From positions 23,843-87,842 of the forward strand of contig NZ_KB714607.1 of NCBI RefSeq assembly GCF_000349565.1: DNA of 64,000 bases, written 5' to 3'. Both the position numbers and the translations under genes were made by a program. Position 1 is the stretch's first letter. Each line of letters starts with the position of its first letter. This DNA comes from Curtobacterium flaccumfaciens UCD-AKU (lineage in GTDB: Bacteria > Actinomycetota > Actinomycetes > Actinomycetales > Microbacteriaceae). This document shows positions 8,573 to 18,450 of the stretch, piece after piece. Below the pieces are notes generated by a model that searched no databases, was not told where the DNA came from, and saw only the letters and a program-made list of their open reading frames with translations.

Positions 8573-8896
8573 TCAGGACCCGCTCGACCCCAGTCCTGCG
8601 GCGAGCCACGACGAGAACACGCCGACGAAGAGGTCGAGCAGCAGCGCCCCACCCGCGACGAACAGTCCGGCGGCGGCCAGTCCGACGACGAACGCCCGCT
8701 GCGCACGGCCGACGATGAGCGCCACGAGGGTCATCACGAGGGCGACCAACGCCACGAACCCCGAGACCAACCACCACGCGAAGGAACCGCTGCTGGTGAA
8801 CATGCTGACCAGTGCTCCGACGTTCCACAGCCCGGCTCCGAGCGCCACGACCGAGGGCACCACGAGCAACCACTGACCAGCCGAGTTCTCGCGCAC
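8573..8896 (-). CDS. Small membrane protein of unknown function
   Basis: A 107-aa protein made almost wholly of three hydrophobic segments (about residues 8-33, 38-62 and 68-95), with short loops and an Arg at the second turn (VGRAQRAF). GTG start at 8896. It lies 46 nt after the next minus-strand membrane gene, so the two may be co-transcribed. Composition matches neighbouring genes and the reading frame is intact. I do not recognise a family. Confidence 0.6.
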   Translation of the reverse strand: MRENSAGQWLLVVPSVVALGAGLWNVGALVSMFTSSGSFAWWLVSGFVALVALVMTLVALIVGRAQRAFVVGLAAAGLFVAGGALLLDLFVGVFSSWLAAGLGSSGS

Positions 8897-8942
8897 CAGC
8901 CCATCGTGCCATGACGGTGCGCCACGGCGGCCGACGGCAGCC

Positions 8943-9482
8943 TCAGCGCCGCGCGGGCTTCGGGAACGTGGCCCGCATGTGGTCGCTCGTCAGCACGTCG
9001 CCGATGCCGACCATCAGCACCGAGAACAGGATCTGCTCGATGACCATCCAGAACGGGTAGAGCCCGGGGATCGCCGCGACGATCAGCGTCACGATCGGGA
9101 AGATCCGGCTGAACAACCGCAGCCGCTGGTACGCCCAGTAGTACCCGAGCTGCGCCCGCCAGGCGAACACGTAGAGCGTCAAGGTGATCAGCAGCACCAC
9201 GGTGGACCGGAACCACACCGCCCACGACAGGGACTCCCCGGCGCGGGTCAGCAGCACGGCGACCACGATGGCGGTGAGGCCGACGACCGTCTCCGCGACG
9301 AGCAGCCACCGGATCCACCGGAACGAACGCACCGTGTCCGGGTGTTCGAGCATGTCCTCGCGGATCACGTACCCGGACTGCCGGCCTCCGGCCAACCGGT
9401 CGAGCCGAAGACGGCACCACACACGGTCGGCGAGCACACCGAGTCCGTCGTTCTGCTGCGTCACCAGTACATCGTGCCCCAT
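8943..9482 (-). CDS. Conserved-type membrane protein, unknown function
   Basis: 179 aa. A polar N-terminal third is followed by four hydrophobic segments. Near the loops are aromatic-rich stretches (SFRWIRW, YVFAWRAQLGYYWAYQRLRL, GLYPFWMVIEQILF). ATG at 9482 is taken, but a start at MLEHPDTVRSFRW (about residue 44) would also give a complete membrane domain, and neither has a strong ribosome site. It may form a unit with the small membrane protein downstream. No family assigned. Confidence 0.6.
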   Translation of the reverse strand: MGHDVLVTQQNDGLGVLADRVWCRLRLDRLAGGRQSGYVIREDMLEHPDTVRSFRWIRWLLVAETVVGLTAIVVAVLLTRAGESLSWAVWFRSTVVLLITLTLYVFAWRAQLGYYWAYQRLRLFSRIFPIVTLIVAAIPGLYPFWMVIEQILFSVLMVGIGDVLTSDHMRATFPKPARR

Positions 9483-9522
9483 CCCGAGGCCGACAGGAGA
9501 CGCAGCCCCGAGCGGGGACGGC

Positions 9523-10167
9523 TCAGTCGGACGGGACGAGTGCCGCGCCGCCCAGCACGGTGCCGGTCCCGGCGTCGAGCAGGACCAGGGAGCGGACCTC
9601 GTCGGGCAGCGTCCACGGCTCGCCGAGCACGACGGTCAGCCCCTGTTCGACCCCGTCGGCCTGGAACAGGTCGTAGGACTCCCCGACCGGCGTCCACATC
9701 GGCTTCGAGCCACCGCGCACCGTCCCCGCGGACAGCACGACGTCGACCGGGCCGTCCCCACCGGTCTCCAGGTGGTCGATCTCCACCGCGAGGGTCTCGT
9801 CGCCCGTGTTCGCGGTGATCCGGACGTGCCCGGAGGCAGCCGCCCCGATGCCGACGATGTCACCGGAGACCGGCGGGACGCGCCGCCACCACGGGTCGAT
9901 GGGTGAGCCGTCGACCGGACGGACGGGCTCAGGCTCGATCGGCTCCCCGAGGGCGTCGGACGGCTGCAGCCGGACGTCGGGCGACTGCGCCGGCTCGGGG
10001 CCCACTGCGTCGGCACGGGTGACCGGTTCGCCGTCGTCCGGTGCGTGCGAGCTCGTCCACAGGGACACCGAACCCACGACGACCACCCCGACGAGGACAC
10101 CCACCAGGGCGAGCCGACGTCGGTCGGCTGCCCACCGCCCGGTACCCACGCCCCCATGATGCCGCAC
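9523..10167 (-). CDS. Membrane-anchored extracellular protein, unknown function
   Basis: 214 aa: a short Arg-rich cytoplasmic head, one transmembrane segment (about residues 19-38), a Pro/Asp-rich linker, then a beta-rich domain from about residue 100 (SGHVRITANTGDETLAVEIDHLETGG, PVDVVLSAG). The domain faintly recalls DM13-type folds, but the match is too weak to use. GTG start at 10167. One 12-mer of the GGGCCTCCAGGC set lies just upstream (10188-10199). The gene is isolated by the terminator of the der gene on one side. Confidence 0.6.
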   Translation of the reverse strand: MRHHGGVGTGRWAADRRRLALVGVLVGVVVVGSVSLWTSSHAPDDGEPVTRADAVGPEPAQSPDVRLQPSDALGEPIEPEPVRPVDGSPIDPWWRRVPPVSGDIVGIGAAASGHVRITANTGDETLAVEIDHLETGGDGPVDVVLSAGTVRGGSKPMWTPVGESYDLFQADGVEQGLTVVLGEPWTLPDEVRSLVLLDAGTGTVLGGAALVPSD

Positions 10168-10214
10168 CGGCGCGCCGGACCGGCCCCGGGCCTCCAGGCC
10201 GACCGCGGACGCGA

Positions 10215-10254
10215 ACGCAGAACGCGCCCCGACGGATCGGGGCGCGTTCTGCGT
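10215..10254 (-). terminator. der terminator, 18-bp perfect stem
   Basis: Perfect 18-bp arms (10215-10232 and 10237-10254) around a CGGA tetraloop, 16 nt past the der stop. The outer part GAACGCAGAACGC is shared with the terminator at 32130. Confidence 0.9.
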
Positions 10255-10269
10255 GACGGGTGGGGAGGC

Positions 10270-11790
10270 TCAGCGCTTCCGGCGCTCGCGCACCCGCATG
10301 TTGACGTTGATCGGCGTGCCGGAGAAGCCCCAGACCTCGCGGAGTCGACGCGTGATGAAGCGTCGGTACTGCGGGTCGAGGAACGCCGACGTGAAGAGCA
10401 CGAAGGTCGGCGGCTGGCTCGACGCCTGGGTGCCGAACAGGATGCGGGGCTGCTTGCCGCCGCGCACGGGGTGGGGGTGCTCCTGCACGAGCTCGGCGAT
10501 GAAGGCGTTGACCTTGCCGGTCGGGATGCGGGTGTCCCACGACTCGAGGGCGGTCTCGAGCGCCGGCACGAGCTTCTCGAGGTGACGGCCGGTGCGGGCC
10601 GAGATGTTCACGCGCGGGGCCCAGGCGACGTGCGCCAGGTCCTGCTCGATCTCGCGCTCCAGGTAGCGGCGGCGTTCGTCGTCGAGCAGGTCCCACTTGT
10701 TGTAGGCCAGCACGAGGGCGCGGCCGGACTCGAGGACGAGGTCGATGATGCGCAGGTCCTGCACGGACACCGGCTCGGTGACGTCGAGGACGACGACGGC
10801 GACCTCGGCCTTCTCGAGCGCGGCGGTGGTGCGGAGCGACGCGTAGAAGTCCGCGCCCTGCTGCATGTGGACGCGCTTGCGGATGCCGGCGGTGTCGACG
10901 AAGCGCCACACCTTGCCGCCGAGCTCGATCTGCTCGTCCACCGGGTCGCGGGTGGTGCCGGCGATGTCGTTCACGACGACCCGCTCTTCACCGGCGGCCT
11001 TGTTGAGCAGCGAGCTCTTGCCGACGTTCGGGCGGCCGAGGATGGCCACGCGGCGGGGGCCACCGACCTCCTGCTTGGCGACGGCCGAGGTGTCGGGGAG
11101 CGTCTTGATGATCAGGTCGAGCAGGTCCGCGACGCCGCGGCCGTGCAGGGCGGACACCGGGTGCGGCTCGCCGAGGCCCAGGTTCCAGAGCTCGGAGGCT
11201 TCGAGTTCACGGCGCTCGTCGTCGGCCTTGTTCGCGACGACGATGACGGGGCGGTCGGTGCCGCGGAGCATCTTCACGACGTGCTCGTCGGTGGCGGTGA
11301 TGCCGACCGTGACGTCCACCACGAACAGCACGGCGTCGGCGAGGTCGATCGCGACCTCGGCCTGGGCGGCGACGGAGGCGTTGATGCCCTCGGCGCCGGG
11401 CTCCCAGCCGCCGGTGTCGACGAGCGTGAAGCGCTTGTCGTTCCAGTCGGCCTTGTAGCTGACGCGGTCGCGGGTGACCCCGGGGACGTCCTGCACGACG
11501 GCTTCACGGCGACCGAGGATGCGGTTGACGAGCGCCGACTTGCCGACGTTCGGGCGACCGACGATCGCGAGCACCGGGTAGGCCGGCAGGTAGTGGACGC
11601 CGTCTTCGCCGATCTGGCCCGCTTCGAGCAGGGCGAGGTCCTCGTCCTCGAGGTCGTACTCTTCGAGGCCGGCGCGGAGCGCGGTGGCACGCTGCTCGGC
11701 CTCTGCCTCGTCGAGTCCGGCGAGACGCTCGCCGAGGGCGTCGTCGTACTCCGGGAAGTCGTCGTTGTCAGGATTGTCCAGCTGAGCCAT
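10270..11790 (-). CDS. der: Ribosome biogenesis GTPase Der (EngA)
   Basis: A double GTPase for 50S subunit maturation, 506 aa. Two complete G domains are seen: G1 GRPNVGKS at 78-85 and again at 252-259, each followed by a DxxG (DTGG, DTAG) and an NKxD (NKAD, NKWD). A KH-like C-terminal domain ends in basic RVRERRKR. About 70 acidic residues precede the first G domain, as is usual in actinobacteria. It is the last gene of the parA-scpA-scpB-rluB-tyrA-cmk-der run and is closed by a strong terminator. ATG at 11790. Confidence 0.98.
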   Translation of the reverse strand: MAQLDNPDNDDFPEYDDALGERLAGLDEAEAEQRATALRAGLEEYDLEDEDLALLEAGQIGEDGVHYLPAYPVLAIVGRPNVGKSALVNRILGRREAVVQDVPGVTRDRVSYKADWNDKRFTLVDTGGWEPGAEGINASVAAQAEVAIDLADAVLFVVDVTVGITATDEHVVKMLRGTDRPVIVVANKADDERRELEASELWNLGLGEPHPVSALHGRGVADLLDLIIKTLPDTSAVAKQEVGGPRRVAILGRPNVGKSSLLNKAAGEERVVVNDIAGTTRDPVDEQIELGGKVWRFVDTAGIRKRVHMQQGADFYASLRTTAALEKAEVAVVVLDVTEPVSVQDLRIIDLVLESGRALVLAYNKWDLLDDERRRYLEREIEQDLAHVAWAPRVNISARTGRHLEKLVPALETALESWDTRIPTGKVNAFIAELVQEHPHPVRGGKQPRILFGTQASSQPPTFVLFTSAFLDPQYRRFITRRLREVWGFSGTPINVNMRVRERRKR

Positions 11791-11935
11791 CTTGTGTTCC
11801 TCGCGAGCGGCCGGGGCCGCGGTGTCGGTGGCCGTTGCCGGCCGGGCCGGGGGTCCGGCCGTGGTTGACCGTCCCGCCGGAGCGTTCTGGTCTGCGTCAG
11901 TGCGTGAGCGGCCCGCCGAGGCGGTCCGGTCTGCG

Positions 11936-12835
11936 TCAGTGCGTGGCCGCGCGGGCCAGGTCGACGACCGCCTGCACGGTCTGGTCGAAGTCGAGGTCGG
12001 TGGAGTCGAGCGTCGTGACGCCGTCGGCGGCGTTCATGAAGTCGACGACCTTCGCGTCCGCCGCGTCGCGACGAGCGAGTGCTGCGGAGGTCTCGGCGGC
12101 CGACTGGGTCGTGACCTCTGCCGAGCGTCGGGCCATTCTAACGGACTCGTCGGCCGTCAGCAGGATCCGGACTTCGGCGTCGGGTGCGACGACCGTGGTG
12201 ATGTCCCGGCCCTCGGTGATGATGCCGGGGGCGTCGGTCTTCCGCATGACGGTGCGGAACAGCTGGACCAGGCGCTTCCGGACGTCCGGGAGCTTCGCGA
12301 TGTGGGCCACCGCGCCGGTGACGTCGGGGGTGCGGATGGCCTCGGTCACGTCGGTCTCCCCCACCTTGACGTAGTAGTCGTCGGGGTCGGTGCCGATGGC
12401 GTAGTCGAAGGTGTCCCAGCTGGCCAGGACCGCCGCGGCGTCGTCGAGGTCGACCCGCTGCTGCAGGGCGTGCCACGCGAGTGCACGGTAGGCGGCGCCG
12501 GTGTCCTGGTAGCCGTAGCCCAGGGCGCGGGCGGCCGCACGGGAGACGCTCGACTTGCCGCTGCCGGCGGGGCCGTCGACGGCGATGACGATCTTCGCCA
12601 CGTAGGCGCCGTCGGCCAGGCCGGACGGCATCGGGGCGCTGGTCGAGCCGGGCTCGCCGCCGGGCTCGCCGAGGCCGCCTGCCGGACCGCCGAGTGCGCC
12701 GCCGTCGCCGCTGCCGCTCAGCGGGCCGCCGGCACCACCCTGGCCCGGGGTCGGGAGGCCGGAGTCGGGCCCGTCCGGTCCGCCGGTCACACCGGAGTCG
12801 TTCGTCGCTGCGTTCGTGTCGTCGTTCAGGCCCAT
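11936..12835 (-). CDS. cmk: Cytidylate kinase with Gly/Pro-rich N-terminal tail
   Basis: Phosphorylates CMP/dCMP with ATP. The kinase core has the P-loop GPAGSGKSS, the CMP-site motifs [11 protein letters not shown] and [19 protein letters not shown], and a LID region. With ATG at 12835 the protein is 299 aa, of which about the first 70 are a low-complexity Gly/Pro/Ser/Asp tail. An internal ATG at 12631 would give 231 aa, the normal family length, but has no ribosome site. The upstream start overlaps the tyrA stop by 10 nt with GGAGG about 11 nt before it, so I prefer it. The kinase call is firm; the start is not. Confidence 0.93.
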   Translation of the reverse strand: MGLNDDTNAATNDSGVTGGPDGPDSGLPTPGQGGAGGPLSGSGDGGALGGPAGGLGEPGGEPGSTSAPMPSGLADGAYVAKIVIAVDGPAGSGKSSVSRAAARALGYGYQDTGAAYRALAWHALQQRVDLDDAAAVLASWDTFDYAIGTDPDDYYVKVGETDVTEAIRTPDVTGAVAHIAKLPDVRKRLVQLFRTVMRKTDAPGIITEGRDITTVVAPDAEVRILLTADESVRMARRSAEVTTQSAAETSAALARRDAADAKVVDFMNAADGVTTLDSTDLDFDQTVQAVVDLARAATH

Positions 12836-13938
12836 GCTGCTGCGATCCTCCATCCGCGCCCCTCGAGTTCCTCGACGAGTCGCTGTTCCTGCTCGGGCAG
12901 CACCGACACCTCGACGATGCCGATCTGTGCGCCCGGTGAGTGCTCGAGGCGCATGTCCTCGAGGTTGATGCCGATCTCCCCGATGAACGTCAGGAGTGCG
13001 GCGATCTGCCCGGGGGTGTCGTCGACCAGGACGACCACCTGGGCGAAGCGCTTGGTGGTGCCGTGCTTGCCCGGCAGCCGTTCGACCCCGCGGTTGCCGT
13101 CGGCGATCGTCTCGGCGATGGCACGCGGCGAGCCGGCACCGTCCGGGTCGCCGAGCGCGTCGATCACGCGGGTCAGGTCGTCGCGCAGGTCGGTGAGCAC
13201 CGGCCGGATGTGCCCGGCGTTCGCGCCGATGATCTGCACCCAGAGCCCGGGGTCGCTCGCGGCGATCCGGGTGACGTCGCGCACGCCGCCGCCGGCCAGG
13301 CCGAGCGACCCGTCGGGGGCATCGCGGAGGCGCGAGGCCATCAGCGTCGACACGAGCTGCGGCGCGTGCGAGACGTACGCCACGGCGAGGTCGTGCGACT
13401 CGGGGTCCATCGGCACCACGGTCGCGCCGACGTCCAGCGCGAGGTCCTCGACCACCGCAGCTCGCTGGTACGTGATGCCGTCGTGTCCCGCGATCACCCA
13501 CGGGCGTCCGACGAACAGGTCGGCGCGGGCGGCGGTCGGACCGCTGCGCTCGCGTCCGGCCATCGGGTGCGACCCGATGTAGCGGGAGACGTCGGCCCCG
13601 GCCGCCACCAGGGCGGCGAGCGGCCCGGACTTCACGCTGGCGACGTCGGTCACGACGGCGTCGGGGTGGGCGGCGAGCTCACGCTCGACCACCGTCGCGA
13701 CGACGTCCGGCGGCACCGCGACGACGACGAGCTCCGGCTGGTCGCCGGCTGCCGGGCGACGCCCGGCGCCGTAGTCCACGGCGAGCGCCAGCGCGGCGGG
13801 CGAGACGTCGTCGAGGACGACGTCCACACCCTTCTCACGCAGGGCCAGACCGATCGAGGCGCCGAGCAACCCGGCACCGACGACCCGGACCGGGCCGCGC
13901 AGACGGCGGTCGATGTCGGTCGGGGTCACGTCGGTCAC
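12826..13938 (-). CDS. tyrA: Prephenate dehydrogenase with C-terminal ACT domain
   Basis: Oxidative decarboxylation of prephenate in tyrosine synthesis. 370 aa: Rossmann GAGLLG (21-26), the conserved [12 protein letters not shown] block that binds prephenate, the helical dimer domain, and an ACT regulatory domain from about residue 295 ([25 protein letters not shown]). The ACT domain suggests amino-acid feedback. GTG start at 13938. It follows rluB's terminator hairpin and overlaps cmk, matching the conserved actinobacterial order. Confidence 0.96.
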   Translation of the reverse strand: MTDVTPTDIDRRLRGPVRVVGAGLLGASIGLALREKGVDVVLDDVSPAALALAVDYGAGRRPAAGDQPELVVVAVPPDVVATVVERELAAHPDAVVTDVASVKSGPLAALVAAGADVSRYIGSHPMAGRERSGPTAARADLFVGRPWVIAGHDGITYQRAAVVEDLALDVGATVVPMDPESHDLAVAYVSHAPQLVSTLMASRLRDAPDGSLGLAGGGVRDVTRIAASDPGLWVQIIGANAGHIRPVLTDLRDDLTRVIDALGDPDGAGSPRAIAETIADGNRGVERLPGKHGTTKRFAQVVVLVDDTPGQIAALLTFIGEIGINLEDMRLEHSPGAQIGIVEVSVLPEQEQRLVEELEGRGWRIAAAWA

Positions 13939-13959
13939 CGGGCAAGCCTACCGATCGAG

Positions 13960-13985
13960 GCTCGGGCATCGGTCGATGCCCGAGC
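13960..13985 (-). terminator. Hairpin after rluB
   Basis: Perfect 12-bp stem (GCTCGGGCATCG / CGATGCCCGAGC) with a 2-nt loop, between the rluB stop and the tyrA start. It would end or attenuate transcription before tyrA-cmk-der. Confidence 0.7.
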
Positions 13986-13996
13986 GTCGGGGTCGG

Positions 13997-16084
13997 TCAG
14001 TCCGCCGACTCGTCCTCGTACTCGTCGTCGTCCTGGTCGAGTTCGACGTCGCGGTCGTCACGAGCGGACGGCTTCGCGTCGCGGACGGTGCTGAGCAGCT
14101 TGCCGACCTCGACCGTGCCGAGCTCGCGCATCTTGCCCGGCGGCAGGCTGCCCAGGTGCAGCGGCCCGAACGACCGGCGGACGAGTTCGAGGACCGGGTG
14201 GTCGACGGCCTCGAGCATGCGTCGGACGATGCGGTTGCGGCCGGAGTGCAGGGTGATCTCGACGAGCGACTCACCCCGCGAGGACTCAAGCAGCCGCACC
14301 TTGTCGGCCTTGATCGGACCGTCCTCGAGCTCGACGCCCTCGGTCAGGCGCTGCACCACGGCGGGGTTCACGTTGCCGTGGACCTTCGCGATGTACGTCT
14401 TCTGCACGCCGAACGACGGGTGCGCCAGCACGTGCGCCAGGTCGCCGTCGTTCGTCAGGACGAGCAGCCCGGAGGTCTCGGCGTCGAGACGGCCGACGTT
14501 GAACAGGCGCTCCTCGTAGCGGTCCACGAACTCGGTCAGGTCGCGGCGACCGCGCTCGTCCTGCAGGCTCGAGACGACGCCGGTCGGCTTGTTCAGCACG
14601 ATGTAGCGCCGAGACGAGTCGATCTGCACCGGCACACCGTCGACGCTGATCGCGTCCTTCTCGGGGTCGACGCGACGCCCGAGGGCGTCCACGACCTCGC
14701 CGTTGACCGTCACGCGGCCCTCGACGATCAGGTTCTCCGCGACCCGGCGGGATGCCACGCCGGCAGCGGCGATCACCTTCTGCAGGCGCTCGCCCTCTGC
14801 CTGGAGGCCCGGCTCGGCCCCGGCAGGCGCCGTTCCGTCCGCCGCGTCCCAGTCCTCGATGATCGGCCGCTCGGGCGTGCCCTCGGCCGGGTTGCCCCGG
14901 TCGTCGCGCTGCCCGCTCGGCTTCGGCGTGGTGCGGTCGCTGTTGCGGACGCTCGTGGTGCCGCCGACGTAGCGGCGGCCGTTGTGCCAGACGCGGCTCT
15001 GCTGGCCGTCGGGGGTGCGGCGGTCGTCGCGGCCTCGGTCGTCCCGACGGTCGTCACGGGGTGCCGAGCTGGTGCGGTCGTCACGACCCCGGTAGCCACC
15101 ACGGTCGTCACGCGGAGCGGAGTTGCCGCGGTACCCACCGCGGTCGCCGCCACCGGATCGGTCGTCGCGACCCCGGTACCCGCCGCGGTCGTCACGTGGA
15201 GCCGGAGCCCCGCGGTCGTCACGGCCGCGGTAGCCACCACGGTCGTCACGCGGAGCCGAGTTGCCGCGGTAGCCACCACGGTCGTCACGCGGAGCCGAGC
15301 TCCCACGGTCGTCACGACCCCGGTAGCCGCCGCGGTCGTCACGCGGAGCGGAGTTGCCCCGGTACCCACCACGGTCATCGCGCGGAGCCGAAGCGCCACG
15401 GTCGTCACGGCCGCGGTAGCCACCACGGTCGTCACGCGGAGCGGAGTTGCCGCGGTACCCACCGCGGTCGCCGCCACCGGATCGGTCGTCGCGACCCCGG
15501 TAGCCGCCGCGGTCGTCACGCGGAGCCGAAGCCCCGCGGTACCCACCACGGTCGCCGCCACCGGAACGGTCATCGCGGCCCCGGTAGCCACCACGGTCAT
15601 CGCGCGGAGCCGAAGCCCCGCGGTACCCACCACGGTCACCACCACGGTCGTCACGCGGAGCCGAAGCCCCGCGGTACCCACCACGGTCGTCACGCGGAGC
15701 CGAAGCCCCGCGGTACCCACCACGGTCACCACCACGGTCGTCACGCGGAGCCGAAGCCCCGCGGTACCCACCACGGTCGCCACCACGGTCGTCACGCGGA
15801 GCCGAAGCCCCGCGGTACCCACCACGGTCGCCGCCACGGTCGCCGCCACGGTCGCCGCCACGGTCGTCACGCGACGGGTACCCGCCACGACGGTCGTCGT
15901 CCCGCGGCGGGCGTGCGCCCCCACGGTCGTCGCGACCGTACCCGCCCGAGCGGCCACCGGCACTGGAGCCGGCCCCGCCGCGTCCGCCGGCCGGGCGGCC
16001 GGGGCGATCTGGGCCTCCTGAGCGTCCGTTGCGGTCGTCTCGGTCTCGGGGCGCGCCGCGCCCCCGGTCGTCAAACCCTGCCAT
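13997..16084 (-). CDS. rluB: RluB-type 23S rRNA pseudouridine synthase with a very long Arg/Gly/Asp-rich repeat arm
   Basis: The C-terminal 270 residues are a complete RsuA/RluB-family pseudouridine synthase. It has an S4 RNA-binding domain (about 432-475), the catalytic motif [11 protein letters not shown] with Asp534, and [10 protein letters not shown]. It should modify a uridine in the large-subunit rRNA. Residues 1 to about 425 are disordered. Residues 72-354 hold 17 RGGYRG motifs in 14 units ending in APRDDR-type spacers. The total of 695 aa is more than twice the typical 250-300. ATG at 16084 is backed by AAAGGA 7-9 nt upstream and overlaps scpB by 14 nt. The C-terminus ends in an acidic tail. 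Confidence 0.95.
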   Translation of the reverse strand: MAGFDDRGRGAPRDRDDRNGRSGGPDRPGRPAGGRGGAGSSAGGRSGGYGRDDRGGARPPRDDDRRGGYPSRDDRGGDRGGDRGGDRGGYRGASAPRDDRGGDRGGYRGASAPRDDRGGDRGGYRGASAPRDDRGGYRGASAPRDDRGGDRGGYRGASAPRDDRGGYRGRDDRSGGGDRGGYRGASAPRDDRGGYRGRDDRSGGGDRGGYRGNSAPRDDRGGYRGRDDRGASAPRDDRGGYRGNSAPRDDRGGYRGRDDRGSSAPRDDRGGYRGNSAPRDDRGGYRGRDDRGAPAPRDDRGGYRGRDDRSGGGDRGGYRGNSAPRDDRGGYRGRDDRTSSAPRDDRRDDRGRDDRRTPDGQQSRVWHNGRRYVGGTTSVRNSDRTTPKPSGQRDDRGNPAEGTPERPIIEDWDAADGTAPAGAEPGLQAEGERLQKVIAAAGVASRRVAENLIVEGRVTVNGEVVDALGRRVDPEKDAISVDGVPVQIDSSRRYIVLNKPTGVVSSLQDERGRRDLTEFVDRYEERLFNVGRLDAETSGLLVLTNDGDLAHVLAHPSFGVQKTYIAKVHGNVNPAVVQRLTEGVELEDGPIKADKVRLLESSRGESLVEITLHSGRNRIVRRMLEAVDHPVLELVRRSFGPLHLGSLPPGKMRELGTVEVGKLLSTVRDAKPSARDDRDVELDQDDDEYEDESAD
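15023..15871 (-). repeat. In-frame degenerate tandem repeats encoding the RGGYRG arm of RluB
   Basis: About 850 bp of repeats whose units vary in length but always keep the reading frame. They are built from modules coding [17 protein letters not shown] or NSAP, and [10 protein letters not shown]. Many units are identical at the DNA level over long runs, so slippage or recombination could change the copy number. This is a coding repeat, not a CRISPR array or mobile element. Confidence 0.95.
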
Positions 16085-16739
16085 CGGGGATCCTTTCGTT
16101 CTGCTCGAAGCCGTCCGCACCGTCGTCCAGGAGGGGCGAGATGAGCGGCAGCTCGTCGAGCGAGTTGATGCCGAGCTGCTGCAGGAGCAGGTCGGACGTG
16201 ACGTAGTTGATGGCGCCGGTCTCGGCGTCGGTGAACGACTCCTCGATGAGGCCGCGTGCCACCAGGGTCCGGACGACGCCGTCGACGTTGACGGCGCGGA
16301 TCGCAGCGATCTGCGATCGGGTGATCGGCTGCTTGTAGGCGACGACCGCCAGGGTCTCGAGCGCGGCCTGCGACAACCGCGAGGGTCGCTCGGCCTCGAC
16401 GAACTGCTCGACCACGGGGTCCAGGTCAGCACGGACGTAGAAGCGCCAACCGCCACCGACCTCGCGCAGTTCGAAGCCGCGGCGGATCGTGCCGTCGACA
16501 CCGTCGAAGTCCGCGACCAGGCGTTCGATCGCCTGGCGCACGGCGGGGACGGGCGAACCGACGGCGGCACCGAGCGCGACGAGCGACTGGGGCTCGTCCG
16601 CGATCATCAGGATGGCCTCGAGCTGGCGGTCGAGCGGGATGGCGGGGTCGTGGATCTCGTGCTCGATCGCGCGGGCGTCGGCCATCTCGTCGGCGCCGCC
16701 GGGTTCGGCGCTGGACGTGTCGTGCACGTCATCCGTCAT
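16071..16739 (-). CDS. scpB: Segregation and condensation protein B
   Basis: Kleisin-associated subunit of the SMC-ScpAB condensin. 222 aa with two winged-helix domains: [18 protein letters not shown] opens the first, and the second carries [30 protein letters not shown], the most conserved ScpB stretch. ATG at 16739 overlaps the scpA stop by 11 nt, and its end overlaps rluB, so the three genes are tightly coupled. Slight N-terminal acidic extension. Confidence 0.97.
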   Translation of the reverse strand: MTDDVHDTSSAEPGGADEMADARAIEHEIHDPAIPLDRQLEAILMIADEPQSLVALGAAVGSPVPAVRQAIERLVADFDGVDGTIRRGFELREVGGGWRFYVRADLDPVVEQFVEAERPSRLSQAALETLAVVAYKQPITRSQIAAIRAVNVDGVVRTLVARGLIEESFTDAETGAINYVTSDLLLQQLGINSLDELPLISPLLDDGADGFEQNERIPDGRV

Positions 16740-17532
16740 AGTCGGCTCCCAGGTTCGCGAGGCTCTCGTCGGACCAGTCCTCGGCGGTCCACCGCAGTGT
16801 CAGCTCCCCGAGCGGCTCGAGCTGCTCGAACGAGATCGACGCGTTCCGGTACAGCTCGAGGATCGCGAGGAAGCGAGCCACCACGATACCGGTCTGGTCG
16901 ACGCCCGCGACCAGTTCGCGGAACGAGACACCCTCACCATCACGGGTGCGGAGGATCGAGACGACGATCGCGGCCTGCTCACGGATGCTGATGAGCGGCG
17001 CGTGCAGGTGGTCGAGGCCGACGGTCGGGATCTCCCGCGGGGCGAAGGCGAGCGTGGCGAGGGCGGCGAAGTCCTGCACGGACAGGGTCCAGACGAGCTC
17101 CGGCGTCCGCGCGCGGAACCGCTCCTCGAGCCGGACGCTGCGGACGTGCCGGCGCGACTCGATGCCCCACCGCTCCCCGAACCAGTCGGCGGCCTGCTTG
17201 AACGCCCGGTACTGCAGCAGTCGGGCGAACAGCAGGTCGCGGGCTTCGAGCAGGGCGACGTCCTCGGCGTCCACGAGCTCACCCTGCGGCAGCAGCCCGA
17301 CGATCTTCAGGTCGAGCAGGGTCGCCGCGACGACCAGGAACTCGCTGGCCTCGTCGAGCTCGTCGGCGGACTCGGCCTGCCGGACGTACTGGATGAACTC
17401 CCCCGTCACGGCACCGAGCGAGACCTCGGTGATGTCGAGCTCGTGCTTCGTGATGAGCGACAGCAGGAGGTCGAACGGTCCGTCGAAGTTGGTGAGCCGG
17501 ACCCGGAACCCCGGCTCAGGCGACGGCGCCAC
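16729..17532 (-). CDS. scpA: Segregation and condensation protein A
   Basis: The kleisin of the SMC complex, bridging SMC heads and binding ScpB. 267 aa, starting FRVRLTNFDGPFDLLLSLITKHELDI, the diagnostic N-terminal motif, with a C-terminal winged helix (RNASISFEQLEPLGELTLRW). GTG at 17532 lies 17 nt inside the end of the ParA gene. It acts in chromosome compaction with ScpB encoded next. Confidence 0.97.
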   Translation of the reverse strand: MAPSPEPGFRVRLTNFDGPFDLLLSLITKHELDITEVSLGAVTGEFIQYVRQAESADELDEASEFLVVAATLLDLKIVGLLPQGELVDAEDVALLEARDLLFARLLQYRAFKQAADWFGERWGIESRRHVRSVRLEERFRARTPELVWTLSVQDFAALATLAFAPREIPTVGLDHLHAPLISIREQAAIVVSILRTRDGEGVSFRELVAGVDQTGIVVARFLAILELYRNASISFEQLEPLGELTLRWTAEDWSDESLANLGADYDG

Positions 17533-18391
17533 GCTGGACGAGCTCTCGTGCGAGCTGCCGGTAGGCGTGGGCGGCAGGGTGGTCCGGCGCGGTCTGCGTG
17601 ATCGGTCGTGCGGACACCGTGGCGTCCGGGAACTTCACGGTGCGGCCGATGACGGTGTCGAGCACGCGGTCGTCGAAGGTGTCGACGACCCGCTCCATGA
17701 CCTCGCGCGAGTGCAGCGTGCGCGAGTCGTACATGGTCGCCAGGATGCCGTCGAGCTTGAGCGCCGGGTTCAGGCGGTCGCGCACCTTGTCGATCGTCTC
17801 GATGAGCAGCGCGACACCGCGCAGCGCGAAGAACTCGCACTCGAGCGGGATGAGCACGCCGTGTGCAGCGGTCAGGGCGTTCACGGTGAGCAGGCCGAGC
17901 GACGGCTGGCAGTCGACCAGGATCACGTCGTAGTCGTTCGCGACCTTGCGCAGCACGCTCGCCAGGATCTGCTCGCGGGCGACCTCGTTGACCAGGTGCA
18001 CCTCGGCCGCGGACAGGTCGATGTTCGCCGGGATGACGTCGAGGCCGGGGGTGTTCGTCGGCTGGATGACCTGGTTCGGGTCCTTCACGGCACCCATGAG
18101 CAGGTCGTAGACGGTGTGGATGTCGTGGGTGCGGACACCGAGGCCGGCAGACAGCGCACCCTGCGGGTCGAAGTCCACGGCGAGCACCTTGCGGCCGTAC
18201 TCCGCGAGCGCGGCACCCAGGTTGATGGCGGTCGTGGTCTTGCCGACGCCGCCCTTCTGGTTGCAGAGCGCGATGATGCGGGCGGGTCCGGTGCTGTCGA
18301 GCTCCTCGGGCACGGGGAAGTCCCGGACGGGACGCCCCGTCGGACCGTGGGTGGTCGCGCCGGTGGGGTTGGTCGTCGGGTTCGGGCTCAC
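17516..18391 (-). CDS. ParA/Soj-family ATPase linked to scpAB
   Basis: A 291-aa deviant-Walker ATPase: CNQKGGVGKTTTAIN with KGGVGKTT at 46-53, DFDPQGALSAGLG, DVILVDCQPSLG, and the ECEFFALRGVALL motif typical of chromosomal ParA/Soj. A Pro/Thr-rich 35-residue N-tail precedes the domain. No ParB gene is adjacent. The conserved location before scpA suggests a role in segregation that is distinct from the oriC-linked ParA. The GTG at 18391 is the first plausible start; its ribosome site is weak. Confidence 0.93.
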   Translation of the reverse strand: MSPNPTTNPTGATTHGPTGRPVRDFPVPEELDSTGPARIIALCNQKGGVGKTTTAINLGAALAEYGRKVLAVDFDPQGALSAGLGVRTHDIHTVYDLLMGAVKDPNQVIQPTNTPGLDVIPANIDLSAAEVHLVNEVAREQILASVLRKVANDYDVILVDCQPSLGLLTVNALTAAHGVLIPLECEFFALRGVALLIETIDKVRDRLNPALKLDGILATMYDSRTLHSREVMERVVDTFDDRVLDTVIGRTVKFPDATVSARPITQTAPDHPAAHAYRQLARELVQRGAVA

Positions 18392-18450
18392 CCCGTCATC
18401 GTACCGGCGACGTCGGGGTGGGCCGGGTCGCACCGCCGCACTGCTGCTCG

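Noticed and set aside
9523..10167. DM13 electron-transfer domain in the anchored protein
   Set aside because: Only a vague resemblance in one beta hairpin; conserved cysteine and length features are not seen.
15023..15871. CRISPR-like appearance of the repeats in rluB
   Set aside because: Units are of unequal length, all in frame, without unique spacers, and encode a coherent RGG-type protein arm.
13913..16021. Very long open frames on the plus strand opposite rluB, ftsK, pnp and the his/scp genes
   Set aside because: They mirror GC-rich codon structure of the true minus-strand genes, have no recognisable domains or ribosome sites, and overlap well-identified families over their full length.
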